Below, one piece after another: positions 1 through 11,621 of a stretch of 64,000 bases of DNA. The stretch's first letter is position 1, and each line of letters begins with the position of its first letter. The stretch comes from Diadema setosum (lineage: Eukaryota; Echinodermata; Echinoidea; Diadematoida; Diadematidae), in NCBI RefSeq assembly GCF_964275005.1, contig NC_092685.1, positions 30,990,866 through 31,054,865 of the forward strand, in the 5' to 3' direction. Both the position numbers and the translations under genes were made by a program. Under the pieces are notes generated by a model, which did no database searches, was not told the DNA's origin, and saw only the letters and a program-made list of their open reading frames with translations.

Positions 1-440
1 CGACATTAAGTATTTTACTTAAGCATCTTCCGGAGCTGAATGTTATTGTTATTTACTTTCGAACGTAAAAGTAAAAATCCGGCATTTATTTTATCATCGT
101 ATGGAGTTGAATATCATTATTATTCATATCCGAACGTCAAAGCAAACATTCGACATTCATTTCAGCATCTTCCGGAGCCGTTTTTTATCCTTATTCATTT
201 CCGAACGCAAAATCAAATATCTAACATTAATTTCAGCACCGTACGGAAATGAATCTTACCATTTATTCATTTCCAAAAGACAAGCAAACATCCGACATTT
301 ATTTTAGTATTATACGGAGTCGAATATTACCGTTATTCATTTCCAAAATTAAGAGCAAACATCTGACATTTATTTTAGCATCTTATGGAGCCGATTGTTA
401 CCGCTGTTCATTTCCAAAACTGAAGGCAAACATCCGGCTT
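1..440. repeat. tandem satellite, ~71 bp unit, about six diverged copies
   Basis: A block of the form 'TTCATTTCCGAACG..AAGCAAACAT(C)CGACATTTATTT' recurs about every 71 bp (near 50, 122, 194, 264, 334 and 407). Copies differ by scattered substitutions and small indels. The array is cut by the left edge of the window and stops where a GC-richer unique stretch begins (~440). The short ORFs across it come from the repeat period and are not genes. Confidence 0.75.
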
Positions 441-599
441 TTTTGGTGGCCCGGCATGCGTTTTTTGGTGACCCCGATTCGATTCGCGAAAAGACTCCGC
501 TAAATATAAGGCATAGATCGCTACACTCGACCGGGGTTATTACGTCGTCCTTTCACCAGGTCTCGTTACAAAACCAAAATCTGGCGTGAGTTCTTGCGT

Positions 600-1050
600 T
601 ACCTATCGTTAATGTTAACGAAACATCGTTAATTTGCGCTAGGGATCGTTACTCATCTTTACTACAAACGTTCATTTTCCCGATCGTTAGTGTGCGTTAC
701 TAACGATTCAGGTGAAACCGCTTGTGTTAATGAAACGTTAATGTTTATCAACGCAAAGTTTCTTTTGGTATATACTGTAAGAAAACAAAAACTGGCGTCT
801 CGTGATTTTGACAGTGATTTATTACACAATAAAATCTTATTCGACTTAGGCACAGTAAATTCAATGGTTTTCCGTGAAAGTGTTCTTGGAATTTCATCGA
901 CTTAGGCGAGTATTCGACTTACAAAATTCGACTTGTGAGTGAATTAATACACGTAAGTCAATGGGAAAAAATCGGGACTTTTTAAAATCATCGACTTACG
1001 CGATTATTCGACATATGCGATGTCGACTTAGGCGAGTTTAACTGTATTTC
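600..1050. repeat. degenerate repeat built from CGTTA and CGACTTAGGCG words
   Basis: From about 600 to 720 the word CGTTA/TAACG recurs in both orientations. From about 840 to 1045 the phrase TCGACTTAGGCGAG or a close variant occurs at least five times. This looks like a decayed interspersed repeat. I could not find exact terminal repeats or a target duplication. Confidence 0.45.
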
Positions 1051-2512
1051 AATAGAGTTTACCTATCAAGTTGAACTATGACAGTACATAAAACTTGAGT
1101 GTAAATGAAACTTCTTTCATGAAAGTGCTGCTTCAGTCTAGATAAGACTTTGTATCTACAGCTGTAGGTCACAAATACTGCAAAATGTTTTGACGTCTAA
1201 CATTCTTATGATAAAACTTAGGAGGTGGAATCCAAGAAAACCTAATGCCTAAAAAATGCAATAAAGAAGGTCATGAAATGTTAAAAGTTGCTCCATTTTA
1301 TTTGATTAAAAATTTTGTCACATTGATGATTTGCAAATTAGCTGAAAAGAAGGGACAACATTACCAACAAATCTCTTACTTGGTAAACATTCAATGCCTG
1401 AGAGAGGCGAGATAGGTAAATTACTAAAAGAAAGTACTAACGTTAGTACTGTAAAAGTGGATATTTTCGCGCAACTTATTGGCCAGGCAAGAAGAGTTTC
1501 GCATGTTTTTAATTCCGCGGAATCAAGACATCACGCACAGGAACATAGTTAGGGTCTATGTCAAGCAAAAATATTTGCGTGCCTTTATTTTTGCGCTAGT
1601 TTCTGGTTGCACGAAATGCGCACAAATTTCAACACCACGAAAATTTCCACTTCTACAGTACTAGTACTAGCCTAGTAGATAAGACTAGACCGTCTATGAC
1701 AACTACGACACGGATGTTGCGTGTGCGTGTCAGTACTGATGGTGATTGAGTAGAATGTTTAGTGTCGACAGTCTGGTCTTAGTTTGGTAATCATGGTAAT
1801 CATTGGTAATATTAGAAATAATAGAATTTGCTACCGGTTCAAGGGCAGTGATTTGGCTCAGTCGACGTTGGTAGCGCGTCTACCTCCTAATCCATATGAC
1901 GGTGAAGACTTCACGCCTAGTCTAAACACAAAATCACGTTATCGACGACGTATGTGCCCTGTCCGTAGTCAAGGGCAAAAAAATGCACGGAGAGCGGGTG
2001 CATAGCCATAGCAGGCGCAGCTATGCAGCAGCGCCAGACCTTCCCCATCAGATGACCCTTCTGTAACTGGCCTGGTTCCGCATTGCCACTGAGACTGAGT
2101 TTACGTGACAACTTCACACTATCGTGAAACCCCTTAATGGTCACTTTAAGATAATGTAAGAGGAGGACGTATATTTACCATTTCGTCAGATCTGTTTTTG
2201 GTACTTTTCTGGTTGATGACAGCGTATAAAAAACCTGTAAGGTGCGTTTATAGAAGAAGTTTTCAAATGCTCTATCGGAACAAGACGCCTCTAGTGTGTG
2301 ACCATAGAAACTGCCTACTAGGCTCGTTCACAAAAAATATTATTCTAAATTATAAGATGATCTGTAAATAATTATAAATATCATAACATTTTTAAAATTA
2401 TATGTAATAGATAAATTATATTTAAAATTGATAAAAGTCAATGAGATTTTTTTCAATAAATACAATATGTACAATATATAAATTCAGATACACAAATCTT
2501 ATTCGTCTAAGC
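1051..2512. other. non-coding upstream flank of the MRPS10 gene
   Basis: Apart from the possible SINE head I see no coding exon, RNA gene or clear TATA box here. The promoter and 5'UTR of the plus-strand ribosomal protein gene must lie in this stretch or overlap its 3' part. No core element stands out enough to place a start site. Confidence 0.4.
1848..1920 (+). repeat. possible tRNA-derived SINE head (degenerate)
   Basis: The stretch contains TGGCTCAGTCGACGTTGGTA followed by GCGCG, resembling a tRNA D-arm and polymerase III A box. An anticodon-arm-like CTACCTCCTAATC follows, then a poor B-box-like GGTGAAGACTTCACGCC. The spacing suits a tRNA-derived SINE head, but the T-arm is too degenerate for a functional tRNA. 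Low confidence. Confidence 0.25.
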
Positions 2513-2587
2513 ATGGCAGCTCCTGTAGTGCGGAATATTGTTCGACTTTGCAGGTTTCATAGGTCCACTTCGGCCAAGGTTTGGTTG
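2513..2587 (+). CDS. MRPS10: MRPS10 exon 1 (start, presequence)
   Basis: The ATG at 2513 opens [20 protein letters not shown], a typical basic mitochondrial targeting peptide. The exon ends in phase 0 at a good donor (GTAAGC at 2588). Reading through the donor meets a stop within five codons. Confidence 0.8.
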
Positions 2588-5500
2588 GTAAGCCATATTT
2601 AGTAACTGAATTACCGTATGTTTTGTGTTTTTTCGAATGTAGCCGTAGTTACGGCTGTAGAACAATTTGAGACCTAACCAAGTTAATAACTTGTATTTGC
2701 ATGTCTAACTTCAGTCCCATATTATTGCCCTTCATGTTAGCTGAACTGTGAACATATGCAACTGCGACCATTCGATGTCGAATGTGTGTTTACTCAAGGC
2801 CAAGTAGATATCTAAACGGTGTTGGATGTGAAGGAAGGTTGCAATGCACTTTAAATGAAGAATGATCGATATTTACAATTCTTTGGAGAATAGACATCAG
2901 TCACACGTCACTCGACTCTCGTCTCTACTAGCTCATAGAATCATAGTTTCCTTTGAGTGGCGGTGGCAAGCAAAGCAAGCTTTGTGCCTTTACATCAATG
3001 TAATTTACATGTCATAGGTTAAGTTTTAGGGTTAAATTTTAGGCTTGATTTTATATGGGTTAGGCCTAAGTGATAAGTTAGCCCGACCAGACGCTGTGCG
3101 GAGCACCAACTGGGCTGTGTGTAGTTAGGGTGAAGTTAGGGTTGGATTTATGGTTAAATTAATCGAGGGACATTAGGAAGTCTTTTTGGGAATAGATATC
3201 TAATACTATCTAGATAGGGAGAAAGAAAAGAAAGAACAAAGGGAAAAAAACGGAGAAAGGCAGGACAAAAGATGCTATCGTATGGAAGTTAGCCCCGCTG
3301 CTGTAACTGCTGTATCAATCTTGAGTAAATGCCATTTGGTGGGACCGCATTCACGAGTATTACACTGTGGAAGAAAGCTCCACCGCACCACCGTGCTTAC
3401 TGTAAAAAAAGCATGAAATTTTTTGCGAATTGCAGCCTACAGCCTTTTTCACGACATAAAATCTTTGCAAAGTGCCTCTGGCATTCAATGAATACATATA
3501 TATATATATAGTGTAGACAAGAGCCTTCACATGGATTTTAATTTGCGAATTTTGGCTCTCGCAAAATTCTCAAAATTAAAATGAACGTGAATATTCCTTG
3601 TTTACAGTATAGTATGTACTGCTGAACTCCACATGGCTATGGTGGAGCTGAAATCACAAGTATCAACAGGCAAGCCATCGTAGTATTTACTAGTATGCAC
3701 ACAGAGTGGTTACTTCTGCAGATTACCTCTGCGAACATTGCCAAGGAAGGAGGTTATGTTTTCATCAGTGTTTCTTTGTTTGTTTGTCTGTGTGCAAAAT
3801 AAATTTAAAAGTTATGAATGAATTTCAGTGATTTCTGCTGATTACCTCTGCGAACATTGCCAAGGAAAGAGGTTATGTTTTCATCAGTGTTTCTTTGTTT
3901 GTTTGTCTGTGTGCAAAATAAATTTAAAAGTTATGAATGGATTTCAGTAAAACTTGCAGGAAAATTAATAAGGGCACAAGGAACAGATGGATAGATTTTG
4001 GTAAAAGTTAGTGATCTGGGAAATTTGTTTGAATTTTTGAAGGATTTATTTTGGCAGATAAGGTCAATGAACTTGGGAGTTTAAGCTGCGTGTATTTGAG
4101 GTTTGCATACGCGCATCGAAACACCTACTCTGCTCTGGCTAGGTGCCGAGAGAGCAGCTGGAAGCTGATGACATAAACAAAAACCTTCTATATTTGGAAA
4201 ATGGGCGATTCTCAGCCAGCATGTGTGTATGGATGGAAATGAGCTGCTTAGCAGAGGTCTGGAGATTAATTTTCTAGTTACCTCTGCAAAGAAAGGTTAT
4301 GTTTTTGCCACATTTGTTTATTTGTTTGTCAGTGTGCAAAATAACTCAAAAAGTTGTGAACGGATTTGGATGAAACTTACAGGAAAGTTGATAATGACAC
4401 TAGTCTGGAACAGGTTATTAAATTTTGGTAGTGATCCAGAAATTTTGATGATTTTTTTTTTAAAGGATTTTTTTGTGTCTTTTGGCAGATAGGGTCAGTG
4501 AACTTGGGAGTTTAAGCTGCACATATTTGAGGTTTGCGTACGCACACTAAGCTGCTCAAGAGAGGTGCCATGCAGCTGATAGCAGATGCCTGACATAAAC
4601 AAAAGGCTTTTTATCATTTGGATATTGGGCAATCAACATGCCTGTATCAGTGTTTGAATGGAAATCAATAGTCTCTATGGCAGAACAAGATCAGTGTTGG
4701 AAATAAGCTGCTTGGCGGAGGTCTGCACTCGTAGACTGCTTTTCTAATTTATGCATGCCATTACTAGCCTAGTCCTCTAAAGACTTCCTTTAGAGTCTAG
4801 ATGAGTCTAGTCATGCCCAGTCTGTATAGGAGGGGATTCAGTAAAACCAGACGTAGTCTACACAGAACATATCCCCGATGGTAAAATTCAAACTGATTTT
4901 TCAGTCAAGCCTATGTGACACTACTCCGCACTCGTTCTTTTGTATCCATGTAAATATCTTAAATTCTATAAAAACCAAATTGCACCAAAATCACAGAAAA
5001 AATACACTAGATCTCGATGTAATTTAATTTATATAAACTATTTCCAAACACTCATGTAAATTTGAACCAAATGGATGAGGCCTTCATATTTGTTAATATG
5101 ATTGTTGCCTTAAAAAAAAAAAAAAAAAAAAAAATTGACTTGGATGATTCAAATGATGGTTTGGATTGGTCAGTTGAGCATGCATCATTTTCTGTGTCAT
5201 ATTTCAGCTGGAATATAGACATTTATACGAGAATACAATAATTGCCAAGGCATTTTAAAATGTTAACTGGCATGTGTTAATCATTACTGTCATATATTCA
5301 GACCATTGACAACCTTTTTCTTGTGATTCATTCAATTTCAGTTCAACAACAATGCTCAGCAGCTGCTGAATGCCACAGCAAGAGTGCATCATTCAAGGTT
5401 AGCAATTTATGTTACTCTGTCTGTGTGTGTTTTTGAGTGTTTCAATTTAATTTCATTTAATGTGTGGCTTTTAATGAAGTGAAGTAAAGGATATCCAAAG

Positions 5501-8500
5501 GCATGAAGTCATGCATACATTGTCAGGGTTTGTTTTCACGAAGATGAAGAGTTCTGAGTGCTTAGCAAGCAAGCCATTAATATGCTATATTCATGTGCAT
5601 CCATCAATAATCATGGCTATTAGATACTGTAATTCCATTATTGAATGCCAAAGTTAGACCATAATGACAATGTAGAGGAACTGAAACAAATGAGAATACT
5701 ATTATGGAACGTTCAATATATATCACCCCCCCCCCCCCAAAAAAAAAAAAAAAAAAAAAAAAATGATTATGAGGTCATAACAGCATTGCCCCTGAACTCC
5801 AGGATTGCTATCTTTCAAGTATATTTACTGTATGAATAAAATTATTTTGCAGTTAACAATGATGTATCTGAAATCAATTGATCAGTGTATTTGTGAAAAC
5901 AAGAGGGCTACAGCAATCCAAACTCATAGTAAACTGCCACAAAAATCTTAATATATTCTGCATTTATGTGCTTACATGTTGTGAGACAAGCTTTAGCATC
6001 TTATTCCATATGTAAACTTCCTGTGCATAATTTTATTGCCATGCTGGTATATGTTATGGCAGAGTATACATGTAGTTTAATAGTTAAAAAAAAAAAATAA
6101 TGTCATAGTGATTTCTTGCCCTTACCAGTTTCTTGTCTTTACCAATTTCTTTCAGATCAATATTTTCAGCATGCATACCAAGTAGCTCTCACATGTTCAA
6201 TGATGCAGGTGAGTAGTGTAGGGGTAGTGGAAAATTTTTCATTGAGTTTTAAACTATGCCATTTGAGAACATTCTTATATATTTAATACAAAGTAAAATT
6301 AATCACTGATTTTGCTCATCACAAACATGTTACAAGGAAGATTCATCAATGTAGTTTTAGTATCAATGGAAAGAATCAATGTCAGTTTTGCTTCATGCCA
6401 GATTGTCAGAAAAGGAGTAGTTTTACCATCAGTCTACATTGTTAACATGCAAACATTTATGTTTTGATTGTTAATCCTAGGTACATTGTGTGGTACACCA
6501 TCACTTTTGCGGCACTGTCAGACTACACATGACCTGCCCTTTAGCTCAGCTGCAAATTCAGCGGGAAGTGCAGAAATTCAGGTGAGATTTCTTAGTCATA
6601 AGGCTCAAAGCGGCTTCACAAGTGACATACATGTAGGGACCATTGATGACAACTCTGCTTTCACCATCTTCAAAATCTGTGTACTCGTATTGATGTGTGT
6701 TTTAATTTTGGTTTGTGTGTGTTTGTGTGTGTATTGCCTTTGATGGTTCTGAATGTTTTCCCCATTTTTCTTGGCTTTTATTTCGCTGTGTTAAAGTTTC
6801 TCTACACATTTGCCCCCCCCCCCCCCCAAAAAAAAAAAAAAAATGCTTGGAAACATCAATTCCTCAACCCTATGTCTGTATACTTTGAGACCAATTTGAA
6901 ATGGTCTGTCGAGGTCATTTCTGCTCTAAATGATTGTGCCAGCTTTTCTGACACACAGTTGTAATTGGACTTGAAGATAATATTCTTTTAAATAATTATG
7001 ATATCCTTATGATTGTTTCACACAATGACTCATTCAGATATGCAGTTGCTTCTTGGTAACTTGCCGAACAAAGGGATTGTATGTGCTCATCTTTGCAAAT
7101 TGATATTTATTTGCATGTGTGCATTTTTTAAGGAGGAAAGAGGTGTCTCCTCGATTGCTTTGACATGGCATTTACATAATTCAATATGATACAGAAAACT
7201 GAGGAGGAGATGGCTGATGATGCTCTCTACAAGTGGATTGAGCTGAGGTTGAAAGGTCACGATGATGCAGTCCTGGAGAGCTATAGCCGCTATGTCAGCA
7301 TGGCAGCAGATGAGCTGGATTTAAACATAGAGTCGATGTGAGTGCCTCAGAGCAATTGAGCAATGTCCAATACCACAGTTTACAGCTGTACCATGCAAGT
7401 GGTATTTTGCAGAATATCTGGTACATCATAATGAGAAGCATGGGATCTGTTCTGATGATTGATGGTGCACTGCAATGTTGATGGTCAGGATTCTTTTGCC
7501 AGAAAGTAGAGGGGGTGGGTTCCACTGTATACATGGTATTTTTTGCTGTAATTTTACTTCTGGGTATTATGCAAGTAGACTGGTTGTCATGAAATGAACA
7601 ACATGTGATGTTAATGCCTTCTATGACACTAGAGTGTGCTGTATGTCTTCTCCAAGTTGAGAAATCTCTATCTTTTCCTTGAAAAGATATAACATTTATT
7701 TCTCATTCCATTGCTTTGGTTCTCAATTGCAAATTAAAAGATTGGCAATATTTTTCCTTACCAGTGCTCATCTTAGCAGAAAGACAATTCTATGTGGTGA
7801 TACAAAAATTAGTGGAGCACAAATTATTTTGTTTCCTGCTTGTTTTGGCACATTCCAAGCCATTGCCAGATGACCTATAGCTGAGTGATAGATTTTTGAA
7901 GAAAACTTTTAGGGCAAATTTACAAGTGTATTCTTTTTCCTCCTCCTCTATGCCTTATTTCATTTTGCATTGTTTGACAGAACCAAGCCATTCAGACACA
8001 TCAAGAGGTTGACCTTGCTGAAGTCACGCCATGTCTACAAGAAACACAGGGTCCAGTATGAGATGAGGACATACTATCGAGTTATTAAGGCAAGTTGGTG
8101 TTGTGTTGGATAAGGACTGGTGCTATTTTTAATGGAGTAATTTCTCTACCTGCAAAATGTTGAGTTTTAGTCTCGGGGACAAGGCCATAGGGAGTATGTG
8201 CATCACTTATAAATTGAAACCTTTTTACAGTCGACTCCCATTTTAACGAAGTCCTTGGGAACGTAAGTTTTCTTTCGTTATATCGAAATTTCATTATAAC
8301 TGAACAAACAAACAACAGAAGATATAGAGCAGATGATGTTGGGACCTGAATTTTTACTTCGTTGTAACCGAAATTTTGTTAGAACTGTGTTCGTTATAAC
8401 AGGAGTGCACTCTATAAGAAGGTCAGATATAGCAAGATACTTGATGTAACAAAGTGATTTTGCAGGTCCTATTCCTTTTATATTCTTTTGGTTTTATCCC

Positions 8501-10289
8501 TGATATATATAAAGAAAATTTGGTGGTCCCAAGCAGCTTACTGTAACAAGGTTACCCTGTATCATTCTTTGTGTTTGGCAGTGCCTCCTGATGTAAATGT
8601 CTGAATTGATTCATGTCAAAATTAGAAGCCTTGTGGCATAAATTGTTGGATGTTTCAAACAGAAACATGCCCGCTGCAGCTTGAAATGGCCATGTGATGA
8701 TTGCATGGCAGCATGAAATCAAAGATGGTACTGTCATCTTTGATTTCCTCCAATATATGTTGTTTCATTTTAGTTCAGGAGCTTCAGAAGGCCGGGAAGG
8801 GGGGGGGGGGGGTCAAACGTTACTGAAGGACCAGGTTCTCATAATTGACTGTCAAAGGTTAGAGTTCAAATGTCAGGCTCGCCTTTCCCATGTCAAAAGC
8901 CATCTGCATCCATAATTAAATGGAGATTAAAATGAGTGCCTGGTGGTCCCAAGCAGCTTACTGTAACAAGGTTACCCTGTATCATTCTTTGTGTTTGGCA
9001 GTGCCTCCTGATGTAAATGTCTGAATTGATTCATGTCAAAATTAGAAGCCTTGTGGCATAAATTGTTGGATGTTTCAAACAGAAACATGCCCGCTGCAGC
9101 TTGAAATGGCCATGTGATGATTGCATGGCAGCATGAAATCAAAGATGGTACTGTCATCTTTGATTTCCTCCAATATATGTTGTTTCATTTTAGTTCAGGA
9201 GCTTCAGAAGGCCGGGAAGGGGGGGGGGGGTCAAACGTTACTGAAGGACCAGGTTCTCATAATTGACTGTCAAAGGTTAGAGTTCAAATGTCAGGCTCGC
9301 CTTTCCCATGTCAAAAGCCATCTGCATCCATAATTAAATGGAGATTAAAATGAGTGCCATCAATGCTCCTCCTCTAGCATTTACGAAAGATTTTATCAAA
9401 TACTTTCAACATACCAATGGCAGTTGTCTTCGCTCTATCTGTCACTCAACATTTTGGATTTTGGCATAGATGCAAGAACTTAATTTATTGACCTCTCAAT
9501 TTTAGGGAAAATGTTTTTGCTCCCCTTCCCAATATTATCTTAAAGCATGTGTGCTTATGTTCAAATGGTTATTAAAGGTTTTCTTTTCTCTCTCTCTCTC
9601 TCTCTCTCGTCATATTTGCGTGAATAGCTCAAACATCTCACAGGATCGACGGCTGATGTCTTTTTGGAATACATTGAGAGAAATCTGCCTGAAGGCGTTG
9701 CAATGCAAGTCAAGAAGGTATGTCTTAGAGTGAAAACTGATTCAATCATGTAAGCGTTTCTAGTTTCATCTTATCTCACAGTGCAAGTTGAAAGACATCT
9801 GAGCCTGCCTTGGAATGTAAAGAGCTATGATTGATTGTAGTTTTAAATATATCTCATTTTGTTTTTCTTGTTTTGTATTGTGATACACTCAAAACAGACC
9901 TTACTGCATTATAGAAGTGTATTGCATTAAGCTTTTAAGAGATGTTATTTTGTGCAGATAATTATTGAATTTGGCAGTGCATTTATCTATTTCAAACAAA
10001 TGTACAAACATTGTACACTTCACATCACTGCAGGTTATATAATTTGTCTTGAGAAAATGTATACACTTTCATCAATGTCATTATGAGTCTCAATCAAAAG
10101 ATGGACAGTATTGGAAACAGATGACATCTGGCTTCTTTGTACCTTTTTTATCTGCATCTCCAGTGCTCCATTGAGCAACTGCCAGAGCACTTACGATCTC
10201 CTCCAGAACAACTGGAAGATGACCTTGAGATGACCTCATCATCTTCATCATCGGAATCGGAGTCGGATGCAGAAGCTGGTAGCAAGTAG
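2513..10289 (+). CDS. MRPS10: mitochondrial ribosomal protein uS10m (MRPS10), 8 exons
   Basis: uS10m is a protein of the head of the small mitochondrial ribosomal subunit. Exons: 2513-2587, 5342-5397, 6156-6208, 6481-6581, 7195-7337, 7981-8089, 9628-9717 and 10164-10289; together 753 nt, 250 aa. Residues 1-22 are Arg/Ser/Thr-rich without acids, as in a mitochondrial presequence. The uS10 fold covers about residues 105-210 and contains the family blocks [35 protein letters not shown] and [11 protein letters not shown], followed by EQLPEHL. Human MRPS10 is 201 aa; the excess is a longer low-similarity N-terminal linker (exons 2-4) and a Ser/Glu/Asp tail. All junctions keep frame and use GT-AG except intron 6, which is GC-AG. 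Exons 2-4 rest on splice signals and frame rather than similarity, so their borders are less certain. Confidence 0.93.
3721..4746 (+). repeat. interspersed repeat, two ~480-550 bp copies plus an internal 119-bp tandem duplication
   Basis: Both copies start with (T)TACCTCTGCRAA and contain GGTTATGTTTT, a GTTTGTTTGTCTGTGTGC run and GTGCAAAATAA. They end near GGAGGTCTG followed by TTTTCTA. The first spans about 3721-4270, the second 4272-4746. In the first, the initial 119 bp are duplicated in tandem (3721-3839 and 3840-3958) with few differences. The element lies inside intron 1 of MRPS10 and has no coding capacity. I recognise it only as a dispersed-repeat type and do not assign a superfamily. 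Confidence 0.7.
5342..5397 (+). CDS. MRPS10: MRPS10 exon 2
   Basis: It follows the acceptor CAATTTCAG and ends at GTTAGC, phase 2. It encodes [18 protein letters not shown], part of the poorly conserved linker after the presequence. Support is splice signals and reading frame only. Confidence 0.6.
5725..5763 (+). repeat. poly-C/poly-A junction run
   Basis: 14 C followed directly by 25 A, in MRPS10 intron 2. The same C-then-A arrangement recurs at 6813-6843, and its complement (T then G) at 10860-10900 and 33344-33367. Confidence 0.9.
6156..6208 (+). CDS. MRPS10: MRPS10 exon 3
   Basis: Bounded by the acceptor TTTCTTTCAG and the donor GTGAGT. It restores the phase-2 codon to Arg and ends in phase 1. 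The content is Ser-rich linker. A second AG (TTTTCAG) twelve bases in is an alternative acceptor that also keeps the frame. Confidence 0.55.
6481..6581 (+). CDS. MRPS10: MRPS10 exon 4
   Basis: Acceptor AATCCTAG, donor GTGAGA, ending in phase 0. It encodes a linker including [19 protein letters not shown] with no recognised domain. It joins in frame to the conserved exon 5. Confidence 0.65.
6813..6843 (+). repeat. poly-C/poly-A junction run
   Basis: 15 C followed directly by 16 A, in MRPS10 intron 4. Confidence 0.9.
7195..7337 (+). CDS. MRPS10: MRPS10 exon 5 (start of uS10 domain)
   Basis: After the acceptor GATACAG the exon reads an acidic stretch, then [20 protein letters not shown], which matches the first beta strand and helix of mitochondrial uS10. 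The donor is GTGAGT, phase 2. Confidence 0.92.
7981..8089 (+). CDS. MRPS10: MRPS10 exon 6, with GC donor
   Basis: It encodes [20 protein letters not shown] then [15 protein letters not shown]. The last is a near match to the family motif around [11 protein letters not shown]. The only donor that joins in frame to exon 7 without extra residues is AAG|GCAAGT, a GC-AG intron with an otherwise perfect consensus. Confidence 0.92.
8228..8412 (+). mobile_element. MITE with TA target duplication (GTTATAACGAA family), copy 1
   Basis: A 185-bp element begins CAGTCGACTCCCATTTTAAC and ends GTTATAACAGGAGTGCACTC, flanked by TA on both sides. The ends are imperfect inverted repeats, and subterminal GTTATAACGAA words recur in both orientations. 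TA duplication and CAGT-type ends fit a Tc1/mariner- or pogo-related non-autonomous element. It sits in MRPS10 intron 6 and matches the copy at 23852-24038 in reverse orientation. Confidence 0.75.
8521..9358 (+). repeat. near-identical 420-bp direct tandem duplication in MRPS10 intron 6
   Basis: 8521-8940 and 8941-9358 are the same sequence, starting TGGTGGTCCCAAGCAGCTTA and ending TAAAATGAGTGCC. The only difference I can see is two fewer G in the poly-G run of the second copy. The junction is clean with no spacer. The identity points to a very recent duplication or to unmerged haplotypes in the assembly. Confidence 0.9.
9587..9608 (+). repeat. (CT)n microsatellite at the exon 7 acceptor
   Basis: About eleven TC dinucleotides lie 20 bases upstream of the MRPS10 exon 7 acceptor at 9627, where a polypyrimidine tract would be expected. 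Confidence 0.8.
9628..9717 (+). CDS. MRPS10: MRPS10 exon 7
   Basis: Encodes [20 protein letters not shown] then [10 protein letters not shown], the most conserved C-terminal block of the family. Its acceptor (GTGAATAG) lies just downstream of a (CT)n run that probably serves as the polypyrimidine tract. Donor GTATGT, phase 0. Confidence 0.93.
10164..10289 (+). CDS. MRPS10: MRPS10 exon 8 (C-terminus and stop)
   Basis: It begins [10 protein letters not shown], matching the conserved end of the fold. It then runs into an acidic Ser tail (six consecutive Ser, then [11 protein letters not shown]) and ends with TAG at 10287-10289. The tail is likely disordered and exposed. Confidence 0.9.
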   Translation, partial: CSIEQLPEHLRSPPEQLEDDLEMTSSSSSSESESDAEAGSK

Positions 10290-11326
10290 CCATTGCCAGT
10301 GACAGGCTTACTCCAGTGAACTTCGCTGTAAACAGTAATCCAGCCTGAACGAGAGCTGTGATCTTATAATGTGATCACATGGTCAGTTTTCAGCGTGAGA
10401 GCGTCTACACCACCCGCATGTTTGTTTGCAATGGATATGGGTCGTGACTGGAGATTTCAACATCATTTTGCTCTCAGCACTGATTGGAAATATCACATAT
10501 TTTGTTTTCTGATTATGTGTTGATCTTCTGGTGACTATTCAGCAATAGAGCATTACTATACATGGAGACTTGGGCATCATCACTGAATTGCAGTGCATAT
10601 TGATGCACACCAGGAAAAAGTTTGACAAGAAGAGCACATTCCCCTGTTAGGTAGTGTGGTTCTCCAGTGTATGTGGCTCTTATTCATCTCTTAGGTTTGT
10701 GTCAATGTATCGTTTGGGTCATTTATCCACAGCATGTCACTGCAGGCCTTCGATAGCATTCATAGAAACTGAATATAAGTATAATTCCTGGATCAGTCAC
10801 CCAGTGTAGCTTTTGATGGCATCATCAGTATGATATTATGTGAGAAGTACCAAGGGTAATTTTTTTTTTTTTTTTTTTTTTTTTTGGGGGGGGGGGGGGG
10901 AGAGGGGACTTTCTATTTTCAGGAGCTGGTGAACATGTACACAACCTTTTTACAAGTTGGCCTTATCATACATTAGAAAGCCTCTATGAGATCAGCAAAT
11001 ACAAATAACATTATTCCTTACTCCACAAGACTATTGACCGGCAAAGGAAACTTGTGAAATACAGGTCACCATTGCATATTGTACATTAGACAGAAAAATC
11101 TGTGTGTGCAGAGGAGTCTTTTTTTTAATCATTTTTTTACTTTTATGGCTCTCCTTCGGGGATTCTGTGAAGCCACACAAAGTCTCCGTGGAATATATCC
11201 CCAACGACAAGAAACACATTGATTTTTCAGTCAAATTGTACATGTACTTTATTTGAAGCATGTAATTGTTATTGTAAACTCTTTTGCCTACTCAGAACAA
11301 ATTCAAATATGTCAAGATATGTGTGA

Positions 11327-11332
11327 AATAAA
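11327..11332 (+). terminator. candidate polyadenylation signal AATAAA of MRPS10
   Basis: First AATAAA hexamer after the stop codon at 10287-10289. Assignment is by position only; I see no diagnostic downstream element. Confidence 0.35.
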
Positions 11333-11504
11333 CCAATTGATCAATACCTCCTGTATAATAGAGAAGAGAGTGACACTGTGGATTCTATTGCTGTACAGTG
11401 GGCATGTAGTATATTATCTTTATTCAACTCCAGTGCAAATGTCCATAAGCCTTAATTTAAGGAAGCATATACGTATATACATTTTTCTCGCTCTATCTCT
11501 CTGG

Positions 11505-11621
<117 letters not shown>

